DNA of 64,000 nt from JACSRF01 sp964504445 (GCA_964504445.1 CAZDEO010000017.1:1-64000), one strand, 5' to 3'; counted from the first letter of the stretch, positions 45,360-54,829 are shown. Program-made: numbers and translations. Notes: generated by a model not told the origin, from the letters alone.

Positions 45360-47291
45360 TTAAACTTGGACGTGAACAGGCACAGGCAGTCCGGCCAATT
45401 TCATAATTTTGAGGGCGTTAGTGGTTGGGCAAGAACCAGCATGTAGCCTGTAGTCGAAAACCATACGGCCGTTTTCCACATTATCACGAAAGTGAAAATT
45501 GCTAATATTGGGCAGCTCTTCCGCTAGCTTGACCAGTTCCAAATCATGGGTGGCAATGGCCCCCATGCCGGGGCTGGTGGCTAGCGCCCGCACATATTCT
45601 CTGCTGCCTAGCAATCGTTCCCGATTGTTTGTGCCACGGAATATCTCATCAATCAGAAAAAACACGGGATAGGAGTCACGCTGTTGTAAGGCAGCTAACA
45701 ACCTTTGCAGGCGGCGGACCTCGGCATAGAAAGATGAAAATCCGTCAGCCAGAGAGTCTGTAACATGGATAGAGGTATAAAGACGAAAGAAGCTAGTTTG
45801 TAGCTGCTGAGCAATCACCGGACCACCCGCATAGGCCAGGCAAAGATTGATGCCCAGGGTGCGCAAAAATGTGCTTTTGCCCGCCATGTTGGAGCCGGTG
45901 ATCAGGTAAATTTCTCCGGGTTGGTTGAAGGCGGCATCGTTGCTGATGCGCTGTTCGGCAAGAATAAGGGGATGGCCAATGGCTTGCGCCTGAAAGCTTG
46001 GCGGAGTCTTCGGATTGCTAAAGGTTGGATAGGCTGCTTCGGGGTGCAGGTAAGCAAAGTGGGCCAGACTGTTAAGGGCTTCGAGTTCGTACCAGGTGTC
46101 GAGCCATTGGGGCAGCAAGTTCCTCAGCGTGTGCCGGGCCTGTTCCATGCGGTAGGCAAAGTAGGTGTCCCATGGGGTGAGGACGTTGAGCAAGAACCAC
46201 AAACCGGGATTGTATTTGATGCCGGCCCCGGCGAGGATACGGCTAACGCGCTGTAGCTGGGCTGACGGCCGTTTTTGGGAGTTTTGAAATGGTTGACAAA
46301 GCTGCTGCAGGCGCGGGTAACGGCGGTAATTAAACGTCTCCAGCACAGAAAAAATAGCCTGTAATTTGCGTAGCCCATCTGCTAAAAAAGCGGCGTCGGT
46401 AAAAAGATGACTCACCTGGCGGGTTTGCCAGGTGGCAAAAATGGCATAGGGAATCCAGGTGACAAGCCACCAGGGGCCAATTTGTCCCACCAACTCCGCA
46501 AGTAATAAGATGATGGTGAGACTGCTGAGAAACCCGAGCGCCAGCAGGTTGCGGTGTAGGGATCCCATTTCCTGTTGTTGGTTAAGCCAGGTAAGAACAC
46601 GCTGCCCGGGCCATTTGTCGGGGGCGGCTACGGCCGTTTCCGGGTTGTCTTTCGCCATAGCCGCAGACAGGCTTAGGCGGTCGCGGAAGGTCGTCAGGGG
46701 CGCCATTTCGCGCACCAAGGCCTGGCGGATAAGCGTCTGGTTGGGATCCGGCGTCGTCTCCAGCAACCATTGGCGCAACCGCAAACTGCCAGGATAAGAG
46801 ACGGCCGTGTCCAGCAGTTGGTGCAGCGAACGCGCCCCCACAATGTCCAGGTCGCGGGCAAAGGGGTGATCTAAATCAGGGGGAAGAGTAAGCGAGTTGG
46901 GGATATTTCCCCAATCGAGCTTCATGCGTGCTACGTGCAATTGCTTTAAGCTTCGCCAAATCTTATGGCGGGTAAGTGCAACATCTACCTGCCGATGTTG
47001 CTGCACGGCGATGGCAAATACAACAACACACCCAAGGGTTATTCCTGCCCAGGCCCAGAGACCCCATTGCCACAGCGTGAAAGCAGAAACGGCCGTGCCC
47101 CCCAAAAAAACAGCCAGCCGCCAAACAGACAAACGTTCTCCTCGGTCCTGCAAATAGGCAATTCGCCTATCCAGCCGCTGGACATGCCTTTCCAGCAAGA
47201 TAATGCGCTGCGCCCTCAGAGCCATGTGGGGAGATTGAAAATTTTGCCCAGCGTGATTCCCGGAATTTGCAGGGTAACGCGTCTCAACCAT
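45360..47291 (-). CDS. MutS-like membrane-associated ATPase
   Basis: 643 residues from ATG 47291, which overlaps the histidine-kinase stop by 8 bases (ATGGTTGA). An earlier in-frame start at 47384 would overlap by 101 bases. Two hydrophobic helices near residues 40-90 and two near 225-280 flank a MutS core/lever-like region. The C-terminal ATPase has Walker A TGSNMAGKST, Walker B VFFLIDEIFRGT and the ATHD loop. There is no mismatch-recognition domain, so repair in the usual sense is unlikely. Similar MutS-family proteins with membrane spans occur in several phyla without known function. Coupling to a sensor kinase is notable. Confidence 0.82.
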   Translation of the reverse strand: MVETRYPANSGNHAGQNFQSPHMALRAQRIILLERHVQRLDRRIAYLQDRGERLSVWRLAVFLGGTAVSAFTLWQWGLWAWAGITLGCVVVFAIAVQQHRQVDVALTRHKIWRSLKQLHVARMKLDWGNIPNSLTLPPDLDHPFARDLDIVGARSLHQLLDTAVSYPGSLRLRQWLLETTPDPNQTLIRQALVREMAPLTTFRDRLSLSAAMAKDNPETAVAAPDKWPGQRVLTWLNQQQEMGSLHRNLLALGFLSSLTIILLLAELVGQIGPWWLVTWIPYAIFATWQTRQVSHLFTDAAFLADGLRKLQAIFSVLETFNYRRYPRLQQLCQPFQNSQKRPSAQLQRVSRILAGAGIKYNPGLWFLLNVLTPWDTYFAYRMEQARHTLRNLLPQWLDTWYELEALNSLAHFAYLHPEAAYPTFSNPKTPPSFQAQAIGHPLILAEQRISNDAAFNQPGEIYLITGSNMAGKSTFLRTLGINLCLAYAGGPVIAQQLQTSFFRLYTSIHVTDSLADGFSSFYAEVRRLQRLLAALQQRDSYPVFFLIDEIFRGTNNRERLLGSREYVRALATSPGMGAIATHDLELVKLAEELPNISNFHFRDNVENGRMVFDYRLHAGSCPTTNALKIMKLAGLPVPVHVQV

Positions 47292-49734
47292 CTGTGCGGA
47301 GCTTGCCAGGGAGAGTAACTTTAAAGCCTGCTCCCTGCCCGTCTCGGTTGTAGACAACCGCCGACCCCTCATGAGCTGCTGCAATAGCTGCCACTACCGA
47401 TAAGCCCACCCCTGTTCCATGCTGCCCCGCCGTTTGCTTTCCACGATAAAACTTTTCAAATACGTGAGGCAAATCTTCATTGGGTATCCCCAAGCCTTCA
47501 TCCTGCACTTCTAGAGTGACGTTTTCTGGTGTAAAGTCCAACGTTATCTTCACTTTGGTTTCCGCCGGTGAATATTTGATGGCGTTGTCTACCAAGTTTA
47601 ACGTCATATGATACAGTCTAACCGGGTCTCCTAAAATCATATACGACTTGCCCACACTATCGAAGAGCAAGTCGATGGATTTGCTTAGGGCAGCCCCCTC
47701 TACATCCTCCAATACTTCTGCCACAACGCTATGCATGTCTACCGCCACTCGCTCCAGCTCGACCACCTCTTCGTGGGTTACTTGCAGCAGATGGTAAATC
47801 ATTTCTAGCATGCGCTCGGTGGCACTGACAATTTGCTCGACGAAACGCTCCCCTTTTTCGTTGAGGGTCATTACTTTGCCCAAAAGTTGCGCAAACCCTT
47901 TGATGGAGGTCAAGGGGCTTTTCAGGTCATGGGATAGGGCGCGCATGAACTCGGCCCGATCGTGCTCTAACTGTTTGACGTAGGTAATGTCTTGCATAAC
48001 GGAGATGGTGCCTACTTCTGGCAGATGTTGGGAGGTAGCCAGATAGGTGTGGTCACCCACCATTACTTCAGCCGTGCGCCCAACGCTTCGGCTAATGGCG
48101 TCGAAGAGCTGGCTCATATTGCTGTCGAGCAAGGCTTGGGCGGCTTCATTGGAGACGAGTACGTTGCCTTGCTCATCCAGGATGATGAGCGGTTCGTTAA
48201 TGGTACGGGCTGTAGCGAGAATGGCGGCTTGTTGGCGGCGAGATTCGGCAAAAAGGCGGGCATTTTCAACGGCCGTGGCTACAGGGTGAGAGAAAGCATC
48301 GAGGCGAGCTATGTCTTCCAGGCTAAATTCACCAGCTTGCTTGTTAAACAGGGCCAGCACGCCCACAACTTTGTCTTTGATGGTCAGGGGCACGCAGGCA
48401 ATAGAGCGGGTCTCCTGGTCATCCACGCGGTCGCTGCTAGCATAGGCTGGATGGTGGGGGGCATCGTTGGTAAAGAGCGCTTTTTTGTTTTGGGCTACCT
48501 GCCAGATGATGCCTTGGGTAATGGGGCGTGGGCGCTGCGCGTTTTTGCCAAAGACCAGAGGAAATAACCCGCTTACAGCATCGTTGTGCAGATAGAGTTG
48601 GACCGCTTGCACTGGCCAGTTTTTGTTTACCTGTTCCACCAGCACATTATAGACACGGGAGAGATCCAGAGATGAGGAGACGGCGCGAGAAACTTCATTC
48701 AGAGCAGTCAATTCCTGGACGCGGCGAGCCAGGGCTTTGTCTGTGGCTTGGTAAAGACGTGCGTTTTGTATGGCAATGGCGGCAAAGTCGGCGATGGCTG
48801 TTAGCAATCGTTCATCGCGCTGACTAAAAGCTTTGCCGCTTTTGCGTTGCCCGGCGCCAATGACGCCAAAGGTGACGCCGCCTAGCGTGATGGGTACAAA
48901 CAGAAGTGATTCTACCAGATAGCCGGTCTTCACTTTAATTTGTTCTTCACCAGGTTTACGGAAGGCGCGCAAGGGTTCAGCGCTGGTAAGGACTTTACCG
49001 ACCAGGTTGTCTTCACTGGCGGGCAGACGCATGCGCCGGATTTTTTCATCTTCGATGCCTTGTTCGGCTTCCAGGAAGAGTTCGCCGCTGCTTTCATCAA
49101 TGAGCCAGATGGCGGTTTCGTCGGCAGCCGTGAGAACCTGGGCTGTTTCCAGCACTTTGTGTAGCACGTCGTCGGGGTCTAGTTGGGAAGTGATGGCCTT
49201 CGCCATCTGTGAGAGGGCGTCGGCCAGGTCAAGTTTTTCTTGGAGGGTTCCGGTTTGCATATTGGGGCGGTCAACGATGTTGGCCAGGATTTGCAATCCC
49301 CCCAGGTCTAAAACGTCACCATTGCTGAGTGGTGTGGGATTATTAACGCCAATGGAACGGCCGTTGCGCCAGGTGCCATTGGTGCTGCCGACATCAATGG
49401 CGTAAAGGTTGGTCGATGTGGGGCGGAGCAGCAGGTGTTTCCGTGAAACGCCCTGTAGGTCGGGAAAATGATTTTTCAGGTTAACGCTATGGGGATCGTT
49501 GACATCTCGCCCCAACACGGCTTCACCGTTTAGTTCTAGCCCGAATTGATAGCGATTGTCTGATGCTAGGGCAAAACGCACCCGCCAGACTGGGGCTTCG
49601 CGCGCACGCTCATGGTCTGCCGGGTAGGGAACTGGCTGGAAGGTGGTACTTGGGTTTTCATCTAATGAACTGGTTGCTTCAATAGCGCCTTTGAAGAGGT
49701 TGTCGCTCTTCGGTTCCCCTGTGTCTTTCGGCAT
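47284..49734 (-). CDS. Sensor histidine kinase with FHA, two GAF and PAS domains
   Basis: 816 residues, ATG 49734 after AGAGGAG. An FHA domain (about 50-157) has VLGRD, GVSRKHLLL and GSTNGTWRNG. Two GAF domains follow (about 170-325 and 345-495), then a PAS-like segment (about 505-590). The HisKA helix has phosphoacceptor His602 in SHDLKSPLTS, and the HATPase has NLVDNAIKYSP, DEGLGIP and GTGVGLSVV boxes. There are no membrane helices, so it senses cytoplasmic signals. FHA linkage suggests control by Ser/Thr phosphorylation, perhaps by the kinase at 35398-38739, which also carries FHA. No response regulator gene is adjacent. Confidence 0.92.
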   Translation of the reverse strand: MPKDTGEPKSDNLFKGAIEATSSLDENPSTTFQPVPYPADHERAREAPVWRVRFALASDNRYQFGLELNGEAVLGRDVNDPHSVNLKNHFPDLQGVSRKHLLLRPTSTNLYAIDVGSTNGTWRNGRSIGVNNPTPLSNGDVLDLGGLQILANIVDRPNMQTGTLQEKLDLADALSQMAKAITSQLDPDDVLHKVLETAQVLTAADETAIWLIDESSGELFLEAEQGIEDEKIRRMRLPASEDNLVGKVLTSAEPLRAFRKPGEEQIKVKTGYLVESLLFVPITLGGVTFGVIGAGQRKSGKAFSQRDERLLTAIADFAAIAIQNARLYQATDKALARRVQELTALNEVSRAVSSSLDLSRVYNVLVEQVNKNWPVQAVQLYLHNDAVSGLFPLVFGKNAQRPRPITQGIIWQVAQNKKALFTNDAPHHPAYASSDRVDDQETRSIACVPLTIKDKVVGVLALFNKQAGEFSLEDIARLDAFSHPVATAVENARLFAESRRQQAAILATARTINEPLIILDEQGNVLVSNEAAQALLDSNMSQLFDAISRSVGRTAEVMVGDHTYLATSQHLPEVGTISVMQDITYVKQLEHDRAEFMRALSHDLKSPLTSIKGFAQLLGKVMTLNEKGERFVEQIVSATERMLEMIYHLLQVTHEEVVELERVAVDMHSVVAEVLEDVEGAALSKSIDLLFDSVGKSYMILGDPVRLYHMTLNLVDNAIKYSPAETKVKITLDFTPENVTLEVQDEGLGIPNEDLPHVFEKFYRGKQTAGQHGTGVGLSVVAAIAAAHEGSAVVYNRDGQGAGFKVTLPGKLRTDG

Positions 49735-49910
49735 TGTTGTTCTCCTCTAGTTGTCTTGCCGTATGAGAAACCAACTGACTTAACGAGATAAAAGCAAGAT
49801 TTTCCATTTTTCGACCATAATTATACATGAGTACGAGGAATTTTCAGCAATTTTGGTGAAAAATAGCGTAAAATTCTGTAACTGTACAGGTCTTTATGTT
49901 GAAAACCTTT

Positions 49911-50017
49911 AGGAACGCAGAGCTTCACTGAGGTTACGCAGAGTTTCGCTGAGAAAGGGCGGAAATCTCTTTACTCTCTGCGTAACTCTGCGGTTCTCTG
50001 TGTCACTCTGCGTTCCT
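49911..50017. repeat. Nested palindromic element of the CGCAGAG / CTCTGCG type
   Basis: AGGAACGCAGAG (49911-49922) pairs with CTCTGCGTTCCT (50006-50017), and inside GTTACGCAGAG (49933-49943) pairs with CTCTGCGTAAC (49976-49986). The 107-base imperfect palindrome lies in the gap before the MFS gene and is typical of mobile or REP-like intergenic repeats. Confidence 0.8.
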
Positions 50018-50071
50018 GCTGTATAGATACAAAATTCTTGCTCTATGGGGGCAAGCCTTCAACAGGTAAAG

Positions 50072-51256
50072 ATGACCATGAAAAAGAGTCTACAGCTTGT
50101 AATTGCTTATAGTAGCTTTGTGCTCCATGCAGTGCCAAGTAGTATGCTGGGTGTGGCGTGGCCAGAAATGCGGGCGGTGTTTAATGTCCGTTTAGATGCG
50201 TTGGGGGTGGTGTTGTTTACAGTTACGCTAGGGTATTTTTTGGCTAGTTTGAGCAACGGCCGTTTCCTACAAGCCATTGGCCTGGGGCCAACTTTGCTGA
50301 TGAGTTGGATTTTGACTGGGGCTGGGGTTGCAGGATACGCGCTGGCTCCTTCTTGGGGCTTTCTCTTGGGTAGCGCGTTTTTGGTTGGGAGTGGTGGCGG
50401 CATGTTGGTTACCGGACTAAACACGTTCATCGCTTCCAATTTTAGCCACCGACACATGAACTGGATGCATGCAAATTTTGGCTTGGGTTCAGCCCTTGGC
50501 CCTTTGGTGCTGGCTTTTTTAACCCGCCAGGGCTTTACCTGGCAGCAAAGTTATGGCACATTGGGAATTTTGCAGGCAGGAATGGGGATTGTTGTTTTGC
50601 TTACCTTGCGCATCTGGCAGTTTGCAATTGTGAAAGGTGAGGCGGGCGATAGCGGCAGGCAGGTGGGCAACGGCCGTACGCTTCGTTTGCCGGTTGTCTG
50701 GCTTAGCTTGTTGCTATTCTTTCTTTACGTAGGTGTAGAGACCACTACCGGGCAGTGGAGTTTTACTTTACTCACCCAGTCTCGCGAAATTTCTGCCTTA
50801 CAAGCCAGCAGTTGGATCAGTATTTATTGGGGCTGTTTGACAATAGGTCGCCTTTTGGTTGGTTTTGCCGGGGAACGTTTGGGCGCAGACCGTGTGCTGC
50901 AGATGAGTATGGGAGGGGTATTGATTGGCGCTTTACTTTTGTCATGGCCTACGGCCGTAACCAGCTTTTGGGGCCTCACCCTCACGGGCTTTTCCTGTGC
51001 AGCCATCTTTCCTCTGCTTACCTCCGATACCCCGCGGCGCGTTGGCCCCAGCCACACCGCCAACGCCATGGGTTTGCAAAATGCGGCGGCCAGCATGGGG
51101 TTGGCTTTATTGCCCGGAGCTGCCGGCTTATTTGCAGAAAGTGCCACTTTGGAAATAATTGGCCCATTTGTGGTTTTGTTGAGCCTTTTGCTGTGGGGAG
51201 CATATCAGTGGTTGCGACACATAACCAAAGAGTCGGCATTGGATTTTGCGCGTTAA
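50072..51256 (+). CDS. Major facilitator superfamily transporter
   Basis: 394 residues from ATG 50072; alternatives are 50045 and 50078, with a weak AGGT before 50072. Twelve hydrophobic segments are visible, with a G-rich motif-A-like LSNGRFLQAIG in loop 2-3 (contains one ACGGCCGT motif) and a FAGERLGADRVL equivalent in the second half. It resembles fucose/glucose permease-like MFS proteins, with TTTGQW in helix 7; substrate cannot be told. It lies alone on the plus strand, 18 bases before an unknown gene with which it may be co-transcribed. Confidence 0.88.
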   Translation: MTMKKSLQLVIAYSSFVLHAVPSSMLGVAWPEMRAVFNVRLDALGVVLFTVTLGYFLASLSNGRFLQAIGLGPTLLMSWILTGAGVAGYALAPSWGFLLGSAFLVGSGGGMLVTGLNTFIASNFSHRHMNWMHANFGLGSALGPLVLAFLTRQGFTWQQSYGTLGILQAGMGIVVLLTLRIWQFAIVKGEAGDSGRQVGNGRTLRLPVVWLSLLLFFLYVGVETTTGQWSFTLLTQSREISALQASSWISIYWGCLTIGRLLVGFAGERLGADRVLQMSMGGVLIGALLLSWPTAVTSFWGLTLTGFSCAAIFPLLTSDTPRRVGPSHTANAMGLQNAAASMGLALLPGAAGLFAESATLEIIGPFVVLLSLLLWGAYQWLRHITKESALDFAR

Positions 51257-51273
51257 AAAAGTGAGAGTAGAAA

Positions 51274-52875
51274 GTGGCTAAAGCATATGACCTTGGCGAT
51301 AGTGTGCAAGTTAGCGAGGGTGTGTATCATCCTGGGTTCCATCTGCCCTTGTCTGGCTGGCAGGGGCACGTGATAGATGTCATTGATGTTGAAGGCCAAA
51401 CTTACCTGGCTGTGCAGTGGGACAGCCAAACTTTGCAAGAGATGCCACCGGGTATGGCGCAGTTTTCATTGGATGCAGATTGGGAATGGCGCGGTTGGAT
51501 ATTTACAACAGCCCAGGTGCAGCCTGCTCTACCACGGAATGAAAATGCGGAGACCATTGCCCAGGCTGCAAAGGTGGCGGCAACATTGCGGCAGGAGTTT
51601 CGCCAGGCAGGGGATGGACAGCTTGATGTAGCAGTAGCCACATTGTTAGAGAATGAAGACGAAGAATTTTTTGATTTGCCGCTATTTTTAACTGTGCTGA
51701 ACATTCCTGAAGCGGAGCATGAAGCAGTGAAGAGAGCATTAGCAGCCGGAGCGGGTACTTATTATTACCAGCACTATGGACATTGGCGATATGGTAGACG
51801 GCCGTTTTTCCTCATTCCTTTGCTTATGGCCAAGGCGCCTACGTTTGGGTATGGCGTGCTGGCCGTGTTGGCTGACGATGAGATTTCTCTGGATAGCCGC
51901 AAAAAAATTGCTTACTTTGCTTGCCAAACCGCCGATCCCTTTGCCCCTGACCACATGCCCCATGGTTTAATCTCTTTCGTCAGCTTTTTGGCGCAGCACA
52001 ATGGGCTGAGCGTAGAGTTGTTTCGCAGTGCGTTATTGGCTTTGGAGCTTGCTGACGTGCAGGATAAGTTGATGAGCTGGTCGCTGGGGGAAGCACAGAG
52101 TCTAACAGCCTGGCTGGTGGCGGAAACGGCCGTACCCGACACCGAAAAGCTGTGGTGGCTCTGGTATCTTTCTGCTTATTTGCCGCCAACATTGGGTAAA
52201 AGGCTGCTGCCTGTGTGGCTGGCCCATCCTCACTTGCCATTAGACCTGCGGCGCGAGCTGGCCTGGGGTTGGCTCATGGGAGAAGAGCAGCTTGGCGTAC
52301 CACCCGCCAATTGGCGTTTGATGGCGGCCACTTTTGCCGGAGACACGGAGGAAGCTGAAACCGCCGCCGCTGAAATGAATTTGGTAGAAGCGACCCAGGT
52401 GGATGAACAAGCCGTGATGGAAGATTTACAGCGTACGCCCCACATTGTGCCAATGCCTGATCACCACGGGCCAGGTAATGACCCGGTTGGCTTTCTCGCC
52501 ATGCTTATGGGAATGCGTTTTGGTAGGGTGCGGGGGCATCCGCCTTTTGTGCGGCGCTATGCTATACAAGCTGTCGCCGAGTTGGAACAGAACCCTTTGG
52601 AGCTGTTTCAGATGGTGTTGGCCGAATCTGACGCGCACAATGAAGTGCTGCGCCACGGTGTGATAGATGCCCTGCCCGCTTATGCGGCCAGGTTTACGGC
52701 CGTGCAAAAGCGTCAATTGCTGGACATGGGTTTAATTGTGGGTAAGGCTGACTTGCGGCAACGCATTTACGAACTGGGTGTGCAGTGGTTGGGAGACAAC
52801 TATCTCCAGGAGGCATTAGCCGACCCGGCAAAATCAATTCGGGACTGGGCCATGGCCCACCAAAAAAAGAATTGA
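51274..52875 (+). CDS. Unknown protein with an N-terminal SH3-like beta domain and helical repeats
   Basis: 533 residues from GTG 51274. The first 85 residues (LGDSVQVSEGVYHPGF ... GWQGHVIDV ... AVQWDSQTLQEMP) match a small beta domain seen in many uncharacterised cyanobacterial and Chloroflexota proteins. The rest is helical with HEAT-like repeat character and an acidic patch at 100-125. No signal peptide, membrane span or catalytic motif is seen. I do not recognise a function; a scaffold is the simplest guess. It lies between the MFS gene (18 bases) and the zinc-ribbon gene (52 bases). Confidence 0.7.
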   Translation: MAKAYDLGDSVQVSEGVYHPGFHLPLSGWQGHVIDVIDVEGQTYLAVQWDSQTLQEMPPGMAQFSLDADWEWRGWIFTTAQVQPALPRNENAETIAQAAKVAATLRQEFRQAGDGQLDVAVATLLENEDEEFFDLPLFLTVLNIPEAEHEAVKRALAAGAGTYYYQHYGHWRYGRRPFFLIPLLMAKAPTFGYGVLAVLADDEISLDSRKKIAYFACQTADPFAPDHMPHGLISFVSFLAQHNGLSVELFRSALLALELADVQDKLMSWSLGEAQSLTAWLVAETAVPDTEKLWWLWYLSAYLPPTLGKRLLPVWLAHPHLPLDLRRELAWGWLMGEEQLGVPPANWRLMAATFAGDTEEAETAAAEMNLVEATQVDEQAVMEDLQRTPHIVPMPDHHGPGNDPVGFLAMLMGMRFGRVRGHPPFVRRYAIQAVAELEQNPLELFQMVLAESDAHNEVLRHGVIDALPAYAARFTAVQKRQLLDMGLIVGKADLRQRIYELGVQWLGDNYLQEALADPAKSIRDWAMAHQKKN

Positions 52876-52927
52876 GAGAGCGTGACACTCCCTGGATGAT
52901 CACCGGCTTCCATCCCAGAGGAATCTC

Positions 52928-54415
52928 ATGAAAAATCAACAAATTTGTCCGGACTGTGGTACGAAAATGGCTTTTGCCCCAGATGGGCGGGGACTATTGT
53001 GCGAACGCTGCGGTTATAAGCAGGAAACGAAACGCCAGCTTCCCCCAGCGAAGGAGCTGTCGCAGGCGCAAAAACTACTCAACATGTATGCGCGGTCAAA
53101 TGCAGAGAAGGAGACAAGCTTGCGCATTTCTTTGCGACAAGGGGTGGGGGCGATTAAGGAGAAGGATCTGGATGAGGCGTTTTTTCATCTGGAACGAGTG
53201 ATTTTGTCGGCGGATACAGGGGAAGCAATGCGCGCTGAAGCCTGGTTGTGGCTTAGTGAACTGTATTCCGACCCGGAAAATAAACGGGAATGCCTGGAGC
53301 AGGTATTGGCGTTGGATCCCACTAATGGGGTAGCGCGACGAGGTATTGCTTTGGTGGACGGCCGTTTGCGCCAGGAAGAGATCGTGGATCCTGATCGGAT
53401 TCAGCCAAATATTCCGGATGAACCTCAGACAGCCCAGGCAGAACAGTTTGTTTGCCCACGGTGCAGCAGCCGCATGAACTATACCCCTGATGGACAATCC
53501 TTGCGCTGCGAATTTTGTGGTCACGAGCAGGCACTCAATGAAGATGGCGCTGACGCTGCGCGGACCGAGTTTGGCCTGGGGGGCATGGAGCAGGATTTTG
53601 TTGTGGGGTTGGCCAAGGCCAGCGGGCACGTGCGCCCGGTGGCCATGCGCACGCTGCAATGTCAGGGATGTGGTGTGGAGTTTGTACTTACGCCAGAAAT
53701 TTTATCGGTAACATGCCCTTATTGTCGTCATGTATACGTGACGGAAACGGCCGAAACCCACGAGATTTTACCAGCCCAGGCGCTCATTCCTTTTGGGGTT
53801 ACCGAGGGTGACGTTAAAATTAAGCTACGTGAATGGTTTCGGCAGCAAAAAATTAGTCGTGTGCGGCTGTCTCCTATTGTGGGCACTTATTTGCCAGTGT
53901 GGACTTTTGACCTGAATGGTGAGATTGGTTGGAAGGGGCGGGCGCGTCGCGGAGATGATTGGGTGCCGGTTTCGGGTTCTGGCTATATTTTGATAGATGA
54001 TCATTTAGTGTTGGCCCAGAAACGGCCGTCAAACTATTTGCGCCGTGCCATCCATGATTTTGATCTGGAACAGCTTGTAAGCTACGATGCTCGTTACCTG
54101 GCCGACTGGCCCGCCCAACGGTATCAACTGACCCTGGCTGATGCTTCTCTGGTGGCGCGGCGCGAGGTACTGCAGGAGCTGCGCCGTCGTCCCTATCGTC
54201 TGACGCATGGCCAGGATGTGCGCGATTTAACGCTAAACTCGTCGGGGCTGGTGGTGCTGTCTTACAAGTTGATTTTGCTGCCGGTCTGGACCGCTCACTA
54301 TCAATTAGAGGGGCGGGATTTTGACCTGTTTGTCAATGGGCGCAATGGCCGTATTCATGGTGAAAAACAAGGCAGCAGCATTGGAAAATTCGTTTCGTGG
54401 TTGCGCGGCGAGTAA
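52928..54415 (+). CDS. Protein with three zinc ribbons, function unknown
   Basis: 495 residues, ATG 52928 after AGAGGA. Ribbon 1 has Cys7, Cys10, Cys25, Cys28; ribbon 2 Cys176, Cys179, Cys194, Cys197; ribbon 3 Cys245, Cys248, Cys263, Cys266. The first two are near-copies (both with TPDG or APDG ahead of CExC). A helical segment with tetratricopeptide-like features lies between ribbons 1 and 2. The C-terminal half (LPVWTFDLNGEIGWKGRARR) is beta-rich and resembles proteins annotated as TFIIB-type zinc ribbon. No enzyme motif is present. It could bind nucleic acid or act as a chaperone. Confidence 0.75.
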   Translation: MKNQQICPDCGTKMAFAPDGRGLLCERCGYKQETKRQLPPAKELSQAQKLLNMYARSNAEKETSLRISLRQGVGAIKEKDLDEAFFHLERVILSADTGEAMRAEAWLWLSELYSDPENKRECLEQVLALDPTNGVARRGIALVDGRLRQEEIVDPDRIQPNIPDEPQTAQAEQFVCPRCSSRMNYTPDGQSLRCEFCGHEQALNEDGADAARTEFGLGGMEQDFVVGLAKASGHVRPVAMRTLQCQGCGVEFVLTPEILSVTCPYCRHVYVTETAETHEILPAQALIPFGVTEGDVKIKLREWFRQQKISRVRLSPIVGTYLPVWTFDLNGEIGWKGRARRGDDWVPVSGSGYILIDDHLVLAQKRPSNYLRRAIHDFDLEQLVSYDARYLADWPAQRYQLTLADASLVARREVLQELRRRPYRLTHGQDVRDLTLNSSGLVVLSYKLILLPVWTAHYQLEGRDFDLFVNGRNGRIHGEKQGSSIGKFVSWLRGE

Positions 54416-54591
54416 ATTGCCCCATGAAAAGCTTGCATTCTGTGCTAAATGCTTCAATTACATGAAAAAAATTACCTAACGTTAACTTTTACTTCACGTT
54501 TTTTTAGAGGTCCTTTGATTCCAATTCTTCCTTCGTTCCGCTATCGTAAAGTTACGTTTTATTGGTAACTATTAATGTAACGGAGGAAAAA
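54416..54591. other. Leader region of the small membrane-peptide gene
   Basis: An AT-rich 176-base gap after the zinc-ribbon gene with TAACGTTA (palindrome) near 54478 and GTTACGTTTT...GGTAAC/GTAAC words just before the ribosome-binding site. I see no other gene. Confidence 0.4.
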
Positions 54592-54699
54592 ATGACGCGG
54601 AAAAAGAGTTTGCAAGTATGGATGCAGTTAGCAGTATGGGTGGCAATGGTAGCTGCTGTTACAGATCCTGAGCTTATGCGGTATTTGTGGAGTGGTTAA
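54592..54699 (+). CDS. 35-residue single-span membrane peptide
   Basis: ATG 54592 lies 5 bases after CGGAGG, a near-ideal ribosome-binding site, and the frame ends with TAA at 54697-54699. The peptide starts with basic MTRKKS, followed by a hydrophobic stretch rich in V, A, M and W, and ends PELMRYLWSG. It is too short to be recognised by similarity. A strong terminator about 100 bases downstream completes a compact transcription unit. It may be a regulatory or stress-related small membrane protein; alternatively a leader peptide for the glycosyltransferase gene downstream, though the terminator argues against that unless it is conditional. Confidence 0.6.
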   Translation: MTRKKSLQVWMQLAVWVAMVAAVTDPELMRYLWSG

Positions 54700-54795
54700 A
54701 GCGAAATCCTAAAAACTTGAAAGGCTGAGGGGGTGAGGCGTTGGGCAATCTGTCCGCTTTTCTTCCTTAAACTGATTCTCTAACCTGATTTGAAT

Positions 54796-54829
54796 AAAAA
54801 AGAGCGCGCACCAATGGGCGCTCTTTTTT
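54796..54829 (+). terminator. Terminator after the small membrane peptide
   Basis: AAAAAAGAGCGC (54796-54807) and GCGCTCTTTTTT (54818-54829) form a perfect 12-bp stem with a 10-base loop, followed by T-rich sequence. The symmetric A and T runs could make it act in both directions. Confidence 0.9.
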
